Source: Marinomonas posidonica IVIA-Po-181 (GTDB taxonomy: Bacteria; Pseudomonadota; Gammaproteobacteria; Pseudomonadales; Marinomonadaceae). Taken from it: DNA of 64,000 nt. Shown in pieces: positions 40,209 through 48,357 of this stretch. The translations under genes were made by a program, and so were the position numbers. Every line of letters starts with the position of its first letter. The stretch's first letter is position 1. The notes beneath the pieces were generated by a model. That model did no database searches, was not told where the DNA came from, and saw nothing but the letters and a program-made list of their open reading frames with translations. Location: positions 1,364,001 to 1,428,000 of the forward strand of contig NC_015559.1 in assembly GCF_000214215.1 (NCBI RefSeq), read 5' to 3'.

Positions 40209-41078
40209 ATGAAAACAAAAGTCGCACCTTGGATTTTTACGGCCAGTTGTCCGAGCATTTTAGGGACAGTTGATGTCGTGACACGCTATATGGCTCAAGC
40301 CGGTAATTACATTGATGAAATACATTCCTTTGATGATAGGGAATCGGGTCGATTTTTTATTCGCATTGAATTTTTGCCTAAGACGGAGGACGCTTTCAGT
40401 GAACAAGCGTTTGCCGATGAATTTTCGACACGTGCAGAGGAATTTCAGATGGAATGGGCGTTAACGGCTCCCAACCATAAAACCAACGTGGCGATTATGG
40501 TCTCCAAGTATGACCACTGTTTGAATGACTTATTGTATCGATTCCGGACCGGACAACTGAACATTGATGTGAAGGTGATTATTTCCAATCACCCTGATCT
40601 AGAAGACTTGGCGAAATGGCATGGCATTCCTTATTATCATTTACCGATCAGTCATGAAACCAAATTAGAGCAAGAAGCCAAAGTACGAGAATTAGTGGAA
40701 GCATACGATACCGAGCTGGTGGTATTAGCACGTTACATGCAAGTGTTATCGCCCAGTATGTGTGAATATTTGGATGGTCGAGCGATCAACATTCACCACT
40801 CATTATTGCCGGGCTTTAAAGGCGCTCGACCTTATCATCAAGCATGGGAAAAGGGCGTGAAAATGGTCGGGGCGACCGCCCATTATGTGAATAATGACTT
40901 GGACGAAGGGCCAATCATTTCTCAAGGCATTCAAACGGTTAACCATGCGCACTATCCAGAAGATTTGATTGCCAAAGGGCAAGACATAGAAAGGGTGACG
41001 CTGTTTCATGCGGTCAAATACCACGTTGAGAAGCGGGTGTTTTTAAATGACAAGCGCACTGTTGTCTTGGGAGGCTGA
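40209..41078 (+). CDS. purU: Formyltetrahydrofolate deformylase
   Basis: 289 residues. Hydrolyses 10-formyl-THF to formate and THF, which restores free THF when sarcosine oxidation loads one-carbon units onto folate. An N-terminal ACT domain (ASCPSILGTVDVVTRYMAQAGNYI) precedes the formyltransferase-fold catalytic domain with the active-site NIHHSLLPGFKGARPYHQA (Asn, His) and NDLDEGPIISQ (Asp). purU is a usual companion of soxBDAG. Convergent with the cysH-like gene, sharing a bidirectional terminator. Confidence 0.95.
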   Translation: MKTKVAPWIFTASCPSILGTVDVVTRYMAQAGNYIDEIHSFDDRESGRFFIRIEFLPKTEDAFSEQAFADEFSTRAEEFQMEWALTAPNHKTNVAIMVSKYDHCLNDLLYRFRTGQLNIDVKVIISNHPDLEDLAKWHGIPYYHLPISHETKLEQEAKVRELVEAYDTELVVLARYMQVLSPSMCEYLDGRAINIHHSLLPGFKGARPYHQAWEKGVKMVGATAHYVNNDLDEGPIISQGIQTVNHAHYPEDLIAKGQDIERVTLFHAVKYHVEKRVFLNDKRTVVLGG

Positions 41079-41122
41079 TGTCTCTAGTGGCGTCACTTAA
41101 AATGTGAGCAAACTAAGCAGCC

Positions 41123-41166
41123 AAAAAAATGGCAAGTCTCCCACTGAGACTTGTCATTTTGCTTTT
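41123..41166. terminator. Bidirectional terminator between purU and cysH
   Basis: A 15-bp stem, AAAATGGCAAGTCTC (41126-41140) with GAGACTTGTCATTTT (41146-41160) and one G-T wobble, has a 5-base loop with A-rich and T-rich flanks, suited to terminate both converging genes. Confidence 0.85.
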
Positions 41167-41176
41167 ATAAAGACAA

Positions 41177-41797
41177 TTACAGCTTGGTATGCAATCCACA
41201 CTCACGACCCGCTTCTGCTTTGGTTGGGTCGAAGTAATGATCTGGTGTGGGCAAGGTGTTAGCGGCTAAATATTCCAACATATCCGCCTCTTTCCAATGC
41301 AGTACGGGTGCCACCTTGATGACGCCATTGGGTCCCATTTCCACCACTTTCATGTCTTTACGGAACTCGGTTTGCTCGCTACGAACGGCGGTTAGCCAGA
41401 TATCCGGCGCTTGCTCTGCCATCGCGCGACGGAATGGCTCCAGCTTGAATTGCTCAGTAAACTCAACATGAGCCTCATCATCGACACCTGGAATGCCTCC
41501 CAAAGCCGCGTCACGGCGCGCCGCACTGACTTTTGGCGTGTACACTTCTAGGTTCAAATTCAGTGCGCTGATGATGTCTTCCGCGACCTTGTAGGTATCA
41601 CGAACATTGTAACCTGAGTCGATCCAGATCACCGGAAGGTCAGCTTTTACTTGGGTTGCCATGTGTAGAATCACCGCTTCATGAGGGCCAAAGTTGGTCG
41701 TCACAATAGGCTTTTTGGCGTGTTTGATGGCCCATTCGATGATGGCTTGTGGGCTTGCGCCGTCTAGTTCGGCATTGGCTTTGTCTAAATCAATCAC
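41177..41797 (-). CDS. cysH: Phosphoadenylyl-sulfate reductase-like protein (CysH family)
   Basis: 206 residues from GTG 41797. IVTTNFGPHEAVILHMA gives the PP-loop region, LPVIWIDSGYNVRDTYKVAEDI the nucleotide contacts, TAVRSEQTEFR the Arg loop, and the C-terminal ECGLHTKL the catalytic Cys motif of thioredoxin-dependent (P)APS reductases. The CC/CxxC iron-sulfur motifs of APS reductases are missing, so PAPS is the expected substrate. GTG is preferred because GGAG lies 7 bases upstream and nothing upstream is conserved. It reduces sulfate to sulfite for cysteine synthesis; no cysIJ is nearby. Confidence 0.88.
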   Translation of the reverse strand: MIDLDKANAELDGASPQAIIEWAIKHAKKPIVTTNFGPHEAVILHMATQVKADLPVIWIDSGYNVRDTYKVAEDIISALNLNLEVYTPKVSAARRDAALGGIPGVDDEAHVEFTEQFKLEPFRRAMAEQAPDIWLTAVRSEQTEFRKDMKVVEMGPNGVIKVAPVLHWKEADMLEYLAANTLPTPDHYFDPTKAEAGRECGLHTKL

Positions 41798-42071
41798 AAC
41801 TATGCTCCATAATGAATGCCAGCATACTAAAAGTTTGTTTTGGTAAATACAAACCGTAGTGGCTGGATTTGCGTGAAAACCCAAGACGGATTTCGCATAA
41901 GAAAATTCGAATAACGTTTAAGGCCGAAAATCCTCTAAAACCTTGCCCAATAGAGTGGAAACGACACAATCTAAATGTGCCCTGTCAATAAATCCCTTGC
42001 TTGATGTTTTTCACTTGGGTTGAGTCGAGTATACTAGCTCACCTCTTTCAACTCGTTGCGAAGTACTTGAC

Positions 42072-43817
42072 ATGACAGAATCGAATTTTAGTGTAGATTT
42101 GGCTACTGAATTAAAGGCCATAGTAGGAAGTCAACATACCCTAACGGATGACGATAAAAAGCAACCCTATTGTCAGGGTTTTCGTCTTGGTAGTGGCAAA
42201 GCTTACGCTGTGGTTCGACCTGCTAGTTTGGTGGAAATTTGGAAAGTACTTCAAGCCTGTGTGAAAGCCGATGTGATTGTCATCATGCAAGCGGCTAACA
42301 CGGGATTAACGGGTGGTTCAACGCCCAATGGGACAGAATATGATCGTCCTATCGTGATCATTAGTACCATGCGCATTGACGATATACATCTTATTGATCA
42401 AGGTAAACAAATCATCGGCTTTGCCGGCAGTACCTTGTTTGGTTTGGAAGACACCTTAAAACCTTACGGTCGAGAACCTCATTCTGTGATTGGTTCCTCC
42501 TGTATTGGCGCGTCTATTGTGGGTGGCATTTGTAATAACTCAGGCGGTGCTTTGGTCCAGCGTGGCCCAGCCTACACCGAACTGTCGTTATTCGCTCAAG
42601 TGACTGACGAAGGTGAATTACAGCTGGTAAACAATCTAGGGATTGAGTTAGGTTCTGACCCAGAAGAGATTTTGTCGAACCTTGAGAACAAGACGTACCA
42701 AGAAACAGACGTGCAGTTCCCTGATAAACGTGCTTCGGACAATGAATACCATGAGCGTATCCGTGACGTGGACGCAGAAACCCCATCTCGTTTCAATGCC
42801 GATAAGCGTCGCTTGTATGAGTCGTCAGGGTGTGCCGGAAAATTGGCGGTGTTTGCGGTGCGTATTGATACCTTCCCGATTCCTGAAAAACACCGTGTGT
42901 TCTACATTGGTACCAATGATCCAGCCGTGATGGAACAAATGCGCCGTGACATGTTGTCGACTTTTACCAATCTGCCCGTATCAGGTGAATACCTGCACAG
43001 CAGCAGTTACGACATCAGTAAGAAATACGGCAAAGACAGCTACTTAGTGATCGACAAGCTAGGCACCAAGTACATCCCAAAAATGTTTGCGATGAAACGC
43101 ACAGTGGATCGTTGGGCTGGTAAATTTAAGTTCCTACCGAACAAATTTTCTGATCGCATCATGCAATACCTGAGTCAGCTTTGGCCTAACCATTTGCCGA
43201 AGCGCATGGAAGATTTCCGTGAACAGTATGAGCATCACTGGATTGTTGAAACCGCCAATGACGGTGTTGACGAAGCTCAAGCCTACCTTTCTGAGTTCTT
43301 CAAACACAATGAAGGCGATTACTTCGAATGTACTGAACGAGAAGCGGATCAAGCGATTTTGCATCGTTTCGTGACGGGGGGCGCCTTGACTCGTTACCAC
43401 GTTATGAATGGTAAAGACCTAGGTTCCATCATGACCATTGACGTGGCTTTTCCGCGTAATGAACAGGATTGGTTTGAAGTCTTACCACCAGAGATCGACG
43501 ATAAAATCGCCGTGAAAATGTACTACGGCCATTTCTTCTGTCACGTCATGCACCAAAACTACATCATGAAAAAAGGCGTCGATGGCAAAGCGGTGAAGCA
43601 ACAGATCTTGTCCAGCTACGATGCGCGTGGTGCGGAATACCCAGCCGAGCATAACGTGGGCCACGAATACATTGCCAAGCAATCCTTGCGCGATTTCTAC
43701 AAACAGAATGACCCAACCAACAGCTTCAATCCAGGCATTGGCGGCACCAGTAAACTAAAATACTGGCAAGACGCGAGTGGCGAACACTCAGGGTGTGGCT
43801 GCAATCATAAAGACTAG
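42072..43817 (+). CDS. dld: Membrane-associated quinone-dependent D-lactate dehydrogenase
   Basis: 581 residues. Oxidises D-lactate to pyruvate and reduces quinone at the inner membrane. The FAD-binding PCMH-type domain is shown by VIMQAANTGLTGGSTPNG and SSCIGASIVGGICNNSGGALVQRGP; a C-terminal membrane-binding region is specific to the Dld type (about residues 290-420, rich in Lys/Arg and aromatics). The C-terminus GASGEHSGCGCNHKD-like tail (DASGEHSGCGC) is cysteine-rich. A single gene with its own terminator at 43870-43905. Confidence 0.95.
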   Translation: MTESNFSVDLATELKAIVGSQHTLTDDDKKQPYCQGFRLGSGKAYAVVRPASLVEIWKVLQACVKADVIVIMQAANTGLTGGSTPNGTEYDRPIVIISTMRIDDIHLIDQGKQIIGFAGSTLFGLEDTLKPYGREPHSVIGSSCIGASIVGGICNNSGGALVQRGPAYTELSLFAQVTDEGELQLVNNLGIELGSDPEEILSNLENKTYQETDVQFPDKRASDNEYHERIRDVDAETPSRFNADKRRLYESSGCAGKLAVFAVRIDTFPIPEKHRVFYIGTNDPAVMEQMRRDMLSTFTNLPVSGEYLHSSSYDISKKYGKDSYLVIDKLGTKYIPKMFAMKRTVDRWAGKFKFLPNKFSDRIMQYLSQLWPNHLPKRMEDFREQYEHHWIVETANDGVDEAQAYLSEFFKHNEGDYFECTEREADQAILHRFVTGGALTRYHVMNGKDLGSIMTIDVAFPRNEQDWFEVLPPEIDDKIAVKMYYGHFFCHVMHQNYIMKKGVDGKAVKQQILSSYDARGAEYPAEHNVGHEYIAKQSLRDFYKQNDPTNSFNPGIGGTSKLKYWQDASGEHSGCGCNHKD

Positions 43818-43869
43818 TCACCCGTAATTGCCAGAAAGTGTGGCCAAAAAGAACATGTCATGACAAAGC

Positions 43870-43905
43870 AAACCAAGGCAGAGTAATACTGGCCTTGGTT
43901 TTTTT
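43870..43905 (+). terminator. Rho-independent terminator of dld
   Basis: AAACCAAGGC (43870-43879) pairs exactly with GCCTTGGTTT (43892-43901), followed by a run of T to 43905. Stem of 10 bp, loop of 12. Confidence 0.9.
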
Positions 43906-44108
43906 GTTTATGGGGTTTCTAGCGACGCTATTCAGGCCATTATGTCATTTTCTTTGGTTCTGCTTACCGCTTAAATGCTGGGCTTAAGGCTTTTTGCAAA
44001 CTTGCGGATTGCTTTCGCCATTTTGAATTTCTCATTGGTGATGTGTTTTCTATTTCCGCTCTGTATTAAGATGAGTGAAAAGGTCAAACAACAGGAATTG
44101 AAAGTATT

Positions 44109-45590
44109 ATGTCTCACTACGACAAGCTCATGGCGCATTATCAAAGCATTCATCACTTTAACCATGCACAAGCCATGTTGGGCTGGGACGCGGCGGCCAA
44201 TATGCCCGTAGGTGGCAATGACGCACGATCCAATGCCATGGCGGAACTGTCGGTGCACGTACATCGTTTGTCGACTCAGCCGCAATTAGCGGACTGGTTT
44301 GAATCAGCACAACAAGAGACCTTGACGGACGCACAGAGTGCCAGTCTGAGAGAAATGAAACGCCAATGGCAAGACGCCACCTTATTACCAGAAGACTTAG
44401 TACAAGCTCAGTCCAAAGCGGGGTCCAAGTGCGAACACGCATGGCGAACCCAACGACAAGAAAACGACTGGCAAGGCTTCGCGAAAAACTGGCAAGAGGT
44501 GGTGGCTTTATCAAAAGAAGAGGCCAGTATCCGTGCATCGGCATTGGGTACCACACCTTACGACGCCATGTTGGATAAATTCGAACCCGGTACCAGCAGC
44601 GCGCAATTGGATGGGCTGTTTGACGAAGTGAAAACCTGGTTGCCTGAACTGATCGAAAAGGCCCTAGCCAAACAAGCTTCCGAGCCAATTCTTCTGCCGC
44701 AAGGAAGTTATCCGGCCGACACACAAAAAGCCCTTGGTTTGGAGGTCATGAAACTCTTGCAGTTCGACTTTGATCATGGCCGCTTGGACCAAAGCGTGCA
44801 CCCTTTTTGTGGTGGTGTGCCGAGCGATGTGCGCATTACCACCCGCTACGATGAGCAGGACTTCGTGCAAGCCTTAATGGGCATAGTGCATGAAACTGGC
44901 CACGCTCGTTACGAACAAGGTTTGCCAAAAGCCTTTGCGGGCTTGCCTGTGGGGGAAGCTCGCTCCATGGGCATTCATGAATCTCAGTCTCTCTTCTTTG
45001 AAATGCAAGTAGGGCGCAGCCAAGCCTTTATCGAGCACTTGTCTCGACTGTCCCAACAGGCGTTTCAAGCACAACAGGACCCTGTTTTCGCGGAAGACAA
45101 CCTCTACAAACTCTATACCCGAGTACAGAAAGGCTTTATCCGCGTGGACGCAGACGAACTGACTTACCCAGCCCACGTTATACTGCGCTACGAAATCGAG
45201 CGAGACCTGATCAACGGCGTGATCCACTACCAAGATGTGCCCGAACTGTGGGATGCCAAGATGCAAGCCTCATTAGGGTTGACCACCAAAGACAACTTCA
45301 AAGATGGCTGTATGCAAGATATTCACTGGACCGACGGGGCCTTTGGTTACTTCCCAAGTTACACACTTGGCGCCATGTACGCGGCGCAATATAAAACCAA
45401 AATGACACAGACTGTCGACATAGACGCTGCTATTCGCAGCGGTGACCTAAGCCCGATTTTTCAATGGCTCAGCGACCATATTTGGTCACAAGCGTCGCTG
45501 TATTCAACGGATGAATTGGTCACACGAGCAACGGGTGAAGTGCTGAATGCAGCGCATTTCAGGAAGCACTTGGAAGGGCGGTATTTGTAA
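44109..45590 (+). CDS. Metallocarboxypeptidase, M32 (Taq) family
   Basis: 493 residues. Zinc carboxypeptidase that releases C-terminal amino acids (not Pro or acidic ones), cytoplasmic. The HExxH zinc motif is VHETGHARYEQG (about residue 263), with the third ligand Glu in GIHESQSLFFE, the family motif HPF/DxRxT as HPFCGGVPSDVRITTRY, and YPAHVILRYEIERDLI near the C-terminus. GGAATTGAAAG precedes the ATG. Transcribed alone; an imperfect GC-rich stem followed by TTTA sits after the stop. Confidence 0.93.
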   Translation: MSHYDKLMAHYQSIHHFNHAQAMLGWDAAANMPVGGNDARSNAMAELSVHVHRLSTQPQLADWFESAQQETLTDAQSASLREMKRQWQDATLLPEDLVQAQSKAGSKCEHAWRTQRQENDWQGFAKNWQEVVALSKEEASIRASALGTTPYDAMLDKFEPGTSSAQLDGLFDEVKTWLPELIEKALAKQASEPILLPQGSYPADTQKALGLEVMKLLQFDFDHGRLDQSVHPFCGGVPSDVRITTRYDEQDFVQALMGIVHETGHARYEQGLPKAFAGLPVGEARSMGIHESQSLFFEMQVGRSQAFIEHLSRLSQQAFQAQQDPVFAEDNLYKLYTRVQKGFIRVDADELTYPAHVILRYEIERDLINGVIHYQDVPELWDAKMQASLGLTTKDNFKDGCMQDIHWTDGAFGYFPSYTLGAMYAAQYKTKMTQTVDIDAAIRSGDLSPIFQWLSDHIWSQASLYSTDELVTRATGEVLNAAHFRKHLEGRYL

Positions 45591-45599
45591 CATTTTTTA

Positions 45600-45636
45600 G
45601 GCTCCTCTTATTCGATACGGTAGGGGGAGCTTTATT
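45600..45636 (+). terminator. Probable terminator after the M32 carboxypeptidase gene
   Basis: GCTCCTC (45601-45607) pairs with GGGGAGC (about 45624-45630, one wobble), then TTTATT. Imperfect, moderate support. Confidence 0.5.
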
Positions 45637-45652
45637 CCGCCCTGCTAGGCGG

Positions 45653-45682
45653 GTAACTTTTGTCTAGCGCCACAAAAGTAAC
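45653..45682. repeat. REP-like hairpin ACTTTTGT / ACAAAAGT
   Basis: ACTTTTGT (45656-45663) and ACAAAAGT (45672-45679) pair exactly, within GGTAACTTTTGT...ACAAAAGTAACC. Sequences of this GGTTACTTTTG-type with the ACCAAAAG tail recur in many gammaproteobacterial intergenic regions. It marks the edge of the accessory region. Confidence 0.5.
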
Positions 45683-45690
45683 CAAAAGGT

Positions 45691-46336
45691 CGCTTTTGTC
45701 ATATTCCCGATATTACTCTTTGTCGCGCATTCAGGAACGCGTCGAGGGTTTTCACCAGTGGCTCATTATCTCTTTTTACAGTAATACATTATTTGAATTA
45801 CAAGTTGTTCTGATAAACGCAGTGTAATCAGACACGGGTTTGGTGTCTAAGTTTTACAAAACGGTAATTTGAAATACAACTTTTATTGTAAGTTGAAGTT
45901 GTATTTTTGTGTTTGTAGTAAAGCTAAGTGATTAAGGTTATTCGCCAAATTGGTTATGAGAGGGGGTGATGAGCTGGAAGCGCATTAATGTCAAAAAATG
46001 GACTGGAAGACATCACACACTCTTTGTGGATAATTGTTAACAATCTGTATAAATATACAGTTTTTTTTGCTTTCAAATTTCTGGCACGGTTTGTTTAAAA
46101 AACATTCACATTTTTGCGCGTTTGTACTGGTAGAAAAATATAAAGCCTTTTAGTATCAATGGATAAGAATATCCTCAGCAGAAATAACAGGCCGTGGAAA
46201 ACTGAAATAACACGCACGCTCGTTTTTCCAGTTTTGTTTTTTTTGAATACCTTAACAAAAGCATTATTTTCAGCTATTTATAAAGATATTGGCGAAATTT
46301 TGGAATTGTCTAAACGCGCATGCGCACTATTAAAAT
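45691..46336. other. AT-rich noncoding region between M32 gene and integron cassettes
   Basis: No believable gene. It contains a terminator-like perfect hairpin (AAATACAACTT 45872-45882 with AAGTTGTATTT 45896-45906, then TTTTTG) and a possible 23-residue peptide at 45968 behind AGAGGGGGTG. A 12-bp palindrome ATTGTTAACAAT (46033-46044) and a LexA box (46045-46060) follow directly. A 63-residue frame at 46159-46350 lacks a ribosome site and similarity. Confidence 0.5.
46045..46060. promoter_or_regulatory. LexA (SOS) box
   Basis: CTGTATAAATATACAG differs from the gammaproteobacterial SOS consensus CTGTATATATATACAG at one central position and keeps both CTG/CAG half sites. In chromosomal integrons LexA controls the intI promoter next to attI. 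This box stands about 280 bases before the first cassette junction, but no integrase gene is visible. Confidence 0.75.
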
Positions 46337-46362
46337 GTTATGGATATTAGGAGAGTCTGAGT

Positions 46363-46809
46363 TTGGCGATAGATAGAATTGATTGGCACAGTGGGGCAGA
46401 AAACTTTCCAGCTGATCTTCCCCTTGAAGCTGGCGGGACTCATATCGGTATGTTTATCGCTTGGGTAATCAATAACAATCTTGAAGGTGTGTTACACCAA
46501 ACCGACTCACCTGAATCCGTTGGTAAAGTTAAATCTCGGCAAATGACTGGTACAGAGTTTCTGATCAAGGAATGTGATGAAAAGTTCTGGGAAGATGATT
46601 TAAATCCTGAAGGCTTCGAGTTTGCCAAGCATTACTATGAGTCAAATGCATACTATGGAGATTACGAGGCAGCCTTAGTTACAACAGAGCCTACGCTTTA
46701 TCATGTCCAGGATACTTGGGAAAATTACAATAAGCTCTCACCATACATTGATTTTGCATTTAAAAAGTGGCGTAAAGCTAAAAGCAAAAGGTGGTGGCAG
46801 TTTTGGTAA
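46363..46809 (+). CDS. Cassette 1 hypothetical protein
   Basis: 148 residues of unknown function. It starts with TTG at 46363, supported by GGAGAG at 7-8 bases; MAIDRIDWHSGAENFP. The motif GGTHIGMFIAWVINNNL and an acidic, aromatic-rich body (EKFWEDDLNPEGFEFAKHYY) with a Trp/Lys-rich C-terminus recur in small uncharacterised proteins often found as single genes or in integron cassettes. Soluble, no signal peptide. Ends 8 bases before attC1. Confidence 0.7.
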   Translation: MAIDRIDWHSGAENFPADLPLEAGGTHIGMFIAWVINNNLEGVLHQTDSPESVGKVKSRQMTGTEFLIKECDEKFWEDDLNPEGFEFAKHYYESNAYYGDYEAALVTTEPTLYHVQDTWENYNKLSPYIDFAFKKWRKAKSKRWWQFW

Positions 46810-46817
46810 TAAATACC

Positions 46818-46897
46818 CATAACAAGCACATTAAAAATCGCCCGCAAAAAGCGCGGGCTGGACTCGCTATCGCTCGCCTTTTATGTGAGCGTTATGC
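46818..46897 (+). other. attC recombination site 1
   Basis: R'' CATAAC (46818-46823) is complementary to R' GTTATG (46891-46896), with L boxes GCACAT / ATGTGAGC and a central stem CGCCCGC / GCGCGGGC. Cleavage is expected between G46891 and T46892. Length 80 bp. Confidence 0.85.
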
Positions 46898-46912
46898 AAT
46901 AAGGAGAAGACG

Positions 46913-47329
46913 GTGCTAAAGCCCGTAATACAGGAAGAACCTACAGGTTGCGGAATTGCGTCGGTGGCTAATGTTTTGGGCAAAACTTACTCGGAAATGA
47001 AGGCCGTAGCGAACGCTATGGATATCTATGCCGAAGATAAATCGCTGTGGTCCGATACCCAATATGTTAGGGGGATGCTGTCCAGCGCCGGAGTAGAGAC
47101 GTCTCCTGATGAAATTCCTTTTGAATCTTGGGGCTGTCTGCCTGATTTGGCACTATTGTCCATCAAGCACCATCAGGAAGCTGGTAAAAATTTCTGGCAT
47201 TGGGTTGTTTTTAAGCGCCAGGAGGGCCAAGAGTTTGTTTTGGATTCAGCGAGTTATCTGCCATCCAACATTCGGACGGACTTTGATGAAATGCAGCCCA
47301 AGTGGTTTATTGAGGTCATGAATGCATAA
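46913..47329 (+). CDS. Cassette 2: C39-peptidase-like (papain-fold) protein
   Basis: 138 residues; GTG start at 46913 with AAGGAG upstream. QEEPTGCGIASVANVLGKTY resembles the Gln...Cys active-site block of C39-type cysteine peptidases. HWVVFKRQEGQEFVLDSASYLP gives the His and Asp. Such minimal domains occur in bacteriocin-processing transporters and in stand-alone proteins. No membrane part or transporter is attached here, so it may act on a cytosolic peptide or be a pseudo-peptidase. The stop codon lies inside attC2. Confidence 0.68.
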   Translation: MLKPVIQEEPTGCGIASVANVLGKTYSEMKAVANAMDIYAEDKSLWSDTQYVRGMLSSAGVETSPDEIPFESWGCLPDLALLSIKHHQEAGKNFWHWVVFKRQEGQEFVLDSASYLPSNIRTDFDEMQPKWFIEVMNA

Positions 47330-47412
47330 CAAACCGCAGCAGTCGCTCCCGTTGGTCGCTGGGACCGCCAAAACGCTGCGCTTATTTGTCGGCCCCTGTG
47401 CGGGGCGTTATG
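47325..47412 (+). other. attC recombination site 2
   Basis: CATAAC (47325-47330) with GTTATG (47407-47412); L-side AAACCGC against GCGGGGC. The middle differs from attC1 and attC3, so the cassette probably has another origin. 88 bp. Confidence 0.78.
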
Positions 47413-47419
47413 TGAAAAG

Positions 47420-47668
47420 ATGAACTTGCATATTATCTATACAGAAACGGATATGGTTCTTTCTAAAAAGGATTATGAATCGTGGCGTGAGATACAGGAC
47501 GAGTACGTGACGTATAAGACCTCTTTGGGGCCTTGGGGAATGGATGAGGTCATTGAGTATCTAACCGATGAATATCCTAAGCTTTCTCCAAAAGCTAATA
47601 TCCAAATTAAAGAGTTTGAAAATACCAATTCTCAAACGTGGGTTTTAAAATTTAGTGAATCACAATAA
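47420..47668 (+). CDS. Cassette 3 hypothetical protein
   Basis: 82 residues starting MNLHIIYTETDMVLSKKDYESW, 8 bases after the attC2 R' box. Acidic and soluble, with no recognisable motif; the predicted pattern is helix-strand. The ribosome site is weak (GAAAAG), which is common for cassettes relying on read-through translation. Its position directly before an attC site supports its being a real cassette gene. Confidence 0.6.
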   Translation: MNLHIIYTETDMVLSKKDYESWREIQDEYVTYKTSLGPWGMDEVIEYLTDEYPKLSPKANIQIKEFENTNSQTWVLKFSESQ

Positions 47669-47671
47669 TCA

Positions 47672-47755
47672 CATAACAAGCAAAGTCAGCATCGCCCATG
47701 CAAAAAGCGCATGGGCTGGACTCGCTATCGCTCGCCGCTGCTTTGGGCGTTAGGG
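47672..47755 (+). other. attC recombination site 3
   Basis: CATAAC (47672-47677) and GTTAGG (47749-47754), with CAAAG/CTTTG L arms, AGTCAGC/GCTGC, and central CGCCCATGC / GCATGGGC plus the GGACTCGCTATCGCTCGC block shared with attC1. 84 bp. Confidence 0.85.
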
Positions 47756-47763
47756 AACCTCGA

Positions 47764-48276
47764 ATGAAAGACCCGTGGGAAAATCGGATTCGTCCTGAAC
47801 TTAAACACATAACCTCGCTATTTGAAAACAAGGTTCTCGGTGCTTTTATGTCTGGGCATTTAGTCCTCGAGTCAATTTTAGTGCAAATGCTAGAGACTCA
47901 GCCCAAAGAGGGTGACGGTGGTCGTTACTTTAAGTGGAGCTTCAGGAGGAAGGTTGATGCATCTGAATCCAGGGGAATAATAGGTAAAGATGCAGCTGAT
48001 TTTTTGCGTGGTCTCAATGATGTTAGAAATCGTTTGGCTCATAAGCTTGATACTCCGATTACCTTTGCGGAAGCCTTTTCACTGGCCGAGCTCGCAGCAG
48101 GAGGCGGTATAGATTTTTCGGATGAAACAATTTACCTGGACCCTGAAAAATCTGAACAGTGGTACGGCATTGAAGGCATTATTCAAGAAGTCTTCCAAAA
48201 TGCGGCCCAGGATCTTCTGGGCTTTCTAGATGACGATAGCTACATTTTGGAGTTCGTCAGTGCAAAAAAATCCTAA
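47764..48276 (+). CDS. Cassette 4: HEPN/MltR-like helical protein
   Basis: 170 residues from ATG 47764 (MKDPWENRIRPELKH); the longer frame would read through attC3. Mostly helical. LRGLNDVRNRLAHKLD contains the R-N-x-x-A-H motif shared by HEPN and MltR/DUF4145-type proteins, in a position (about residue 92) consistent with those families. HEPN proteins are often RNases or toxin components, whereas MltR is a regulator; the sequence does not decide. The stop codon overlaps the attC4 R'' box. Confidence 0.68.
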   Translation: MKDPWENRIRPELKHITSLFENKVLGAFMSGHLVLESILVQMLETQPKEGDGGRYFKWSFRRKVDASESRGIIGKDAADFLRGLNDVRNRLAHKLDTPITFAEAFSLAELAAGGGIDFSDETIYLDPEKSEQWYGIEGIIQEVFQNAAQDLLGFLDDDSYILEFVSAKKS

Positions 48277-48342
48277 CAAACGCAGGTACTGGGACAAAAT
48301 TTCCGCTTCGCTGCAATTTTTCCCGTGCTGCGGGCGTTATGT
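48272..48342 (+). other. attC recombination site 4
   Basis: CCTAAC (48272-48277) faces GTTATG (48336-48341), and CGCAGGTACTGGGACAAAATT faces AATTTTTCCCGTGCTGCG, giving a long imperfect stem. 71 bp, the shortest of the set and similar to a Vibrio repeat in its ACTGGGAC segment. Confidence 0.82.
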
Positions 48343-48357
48343 TTCGGGGAGAGTTTC

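Noticed and set aside
45968..46039. 23-residue peptide with a good AGAGGGGGTG ribosome site
   Set aside because: Too short and isolated to support; noted only inside the noncoding-region entry.
45691..46044. Searched for an integron integrase (intI) on the minus strand beside the LexA box
   Set aside because: No open frame longer than a few tens of codons and no tyrosine-recombinase motif; the integrase is absent from this window.
46159..46350. 63-residue hydrophobic frame before the first cassette
   Set aside because: No ribosome binding site, no similarity, AT-rich region that probably includes attI or promoter DNA.
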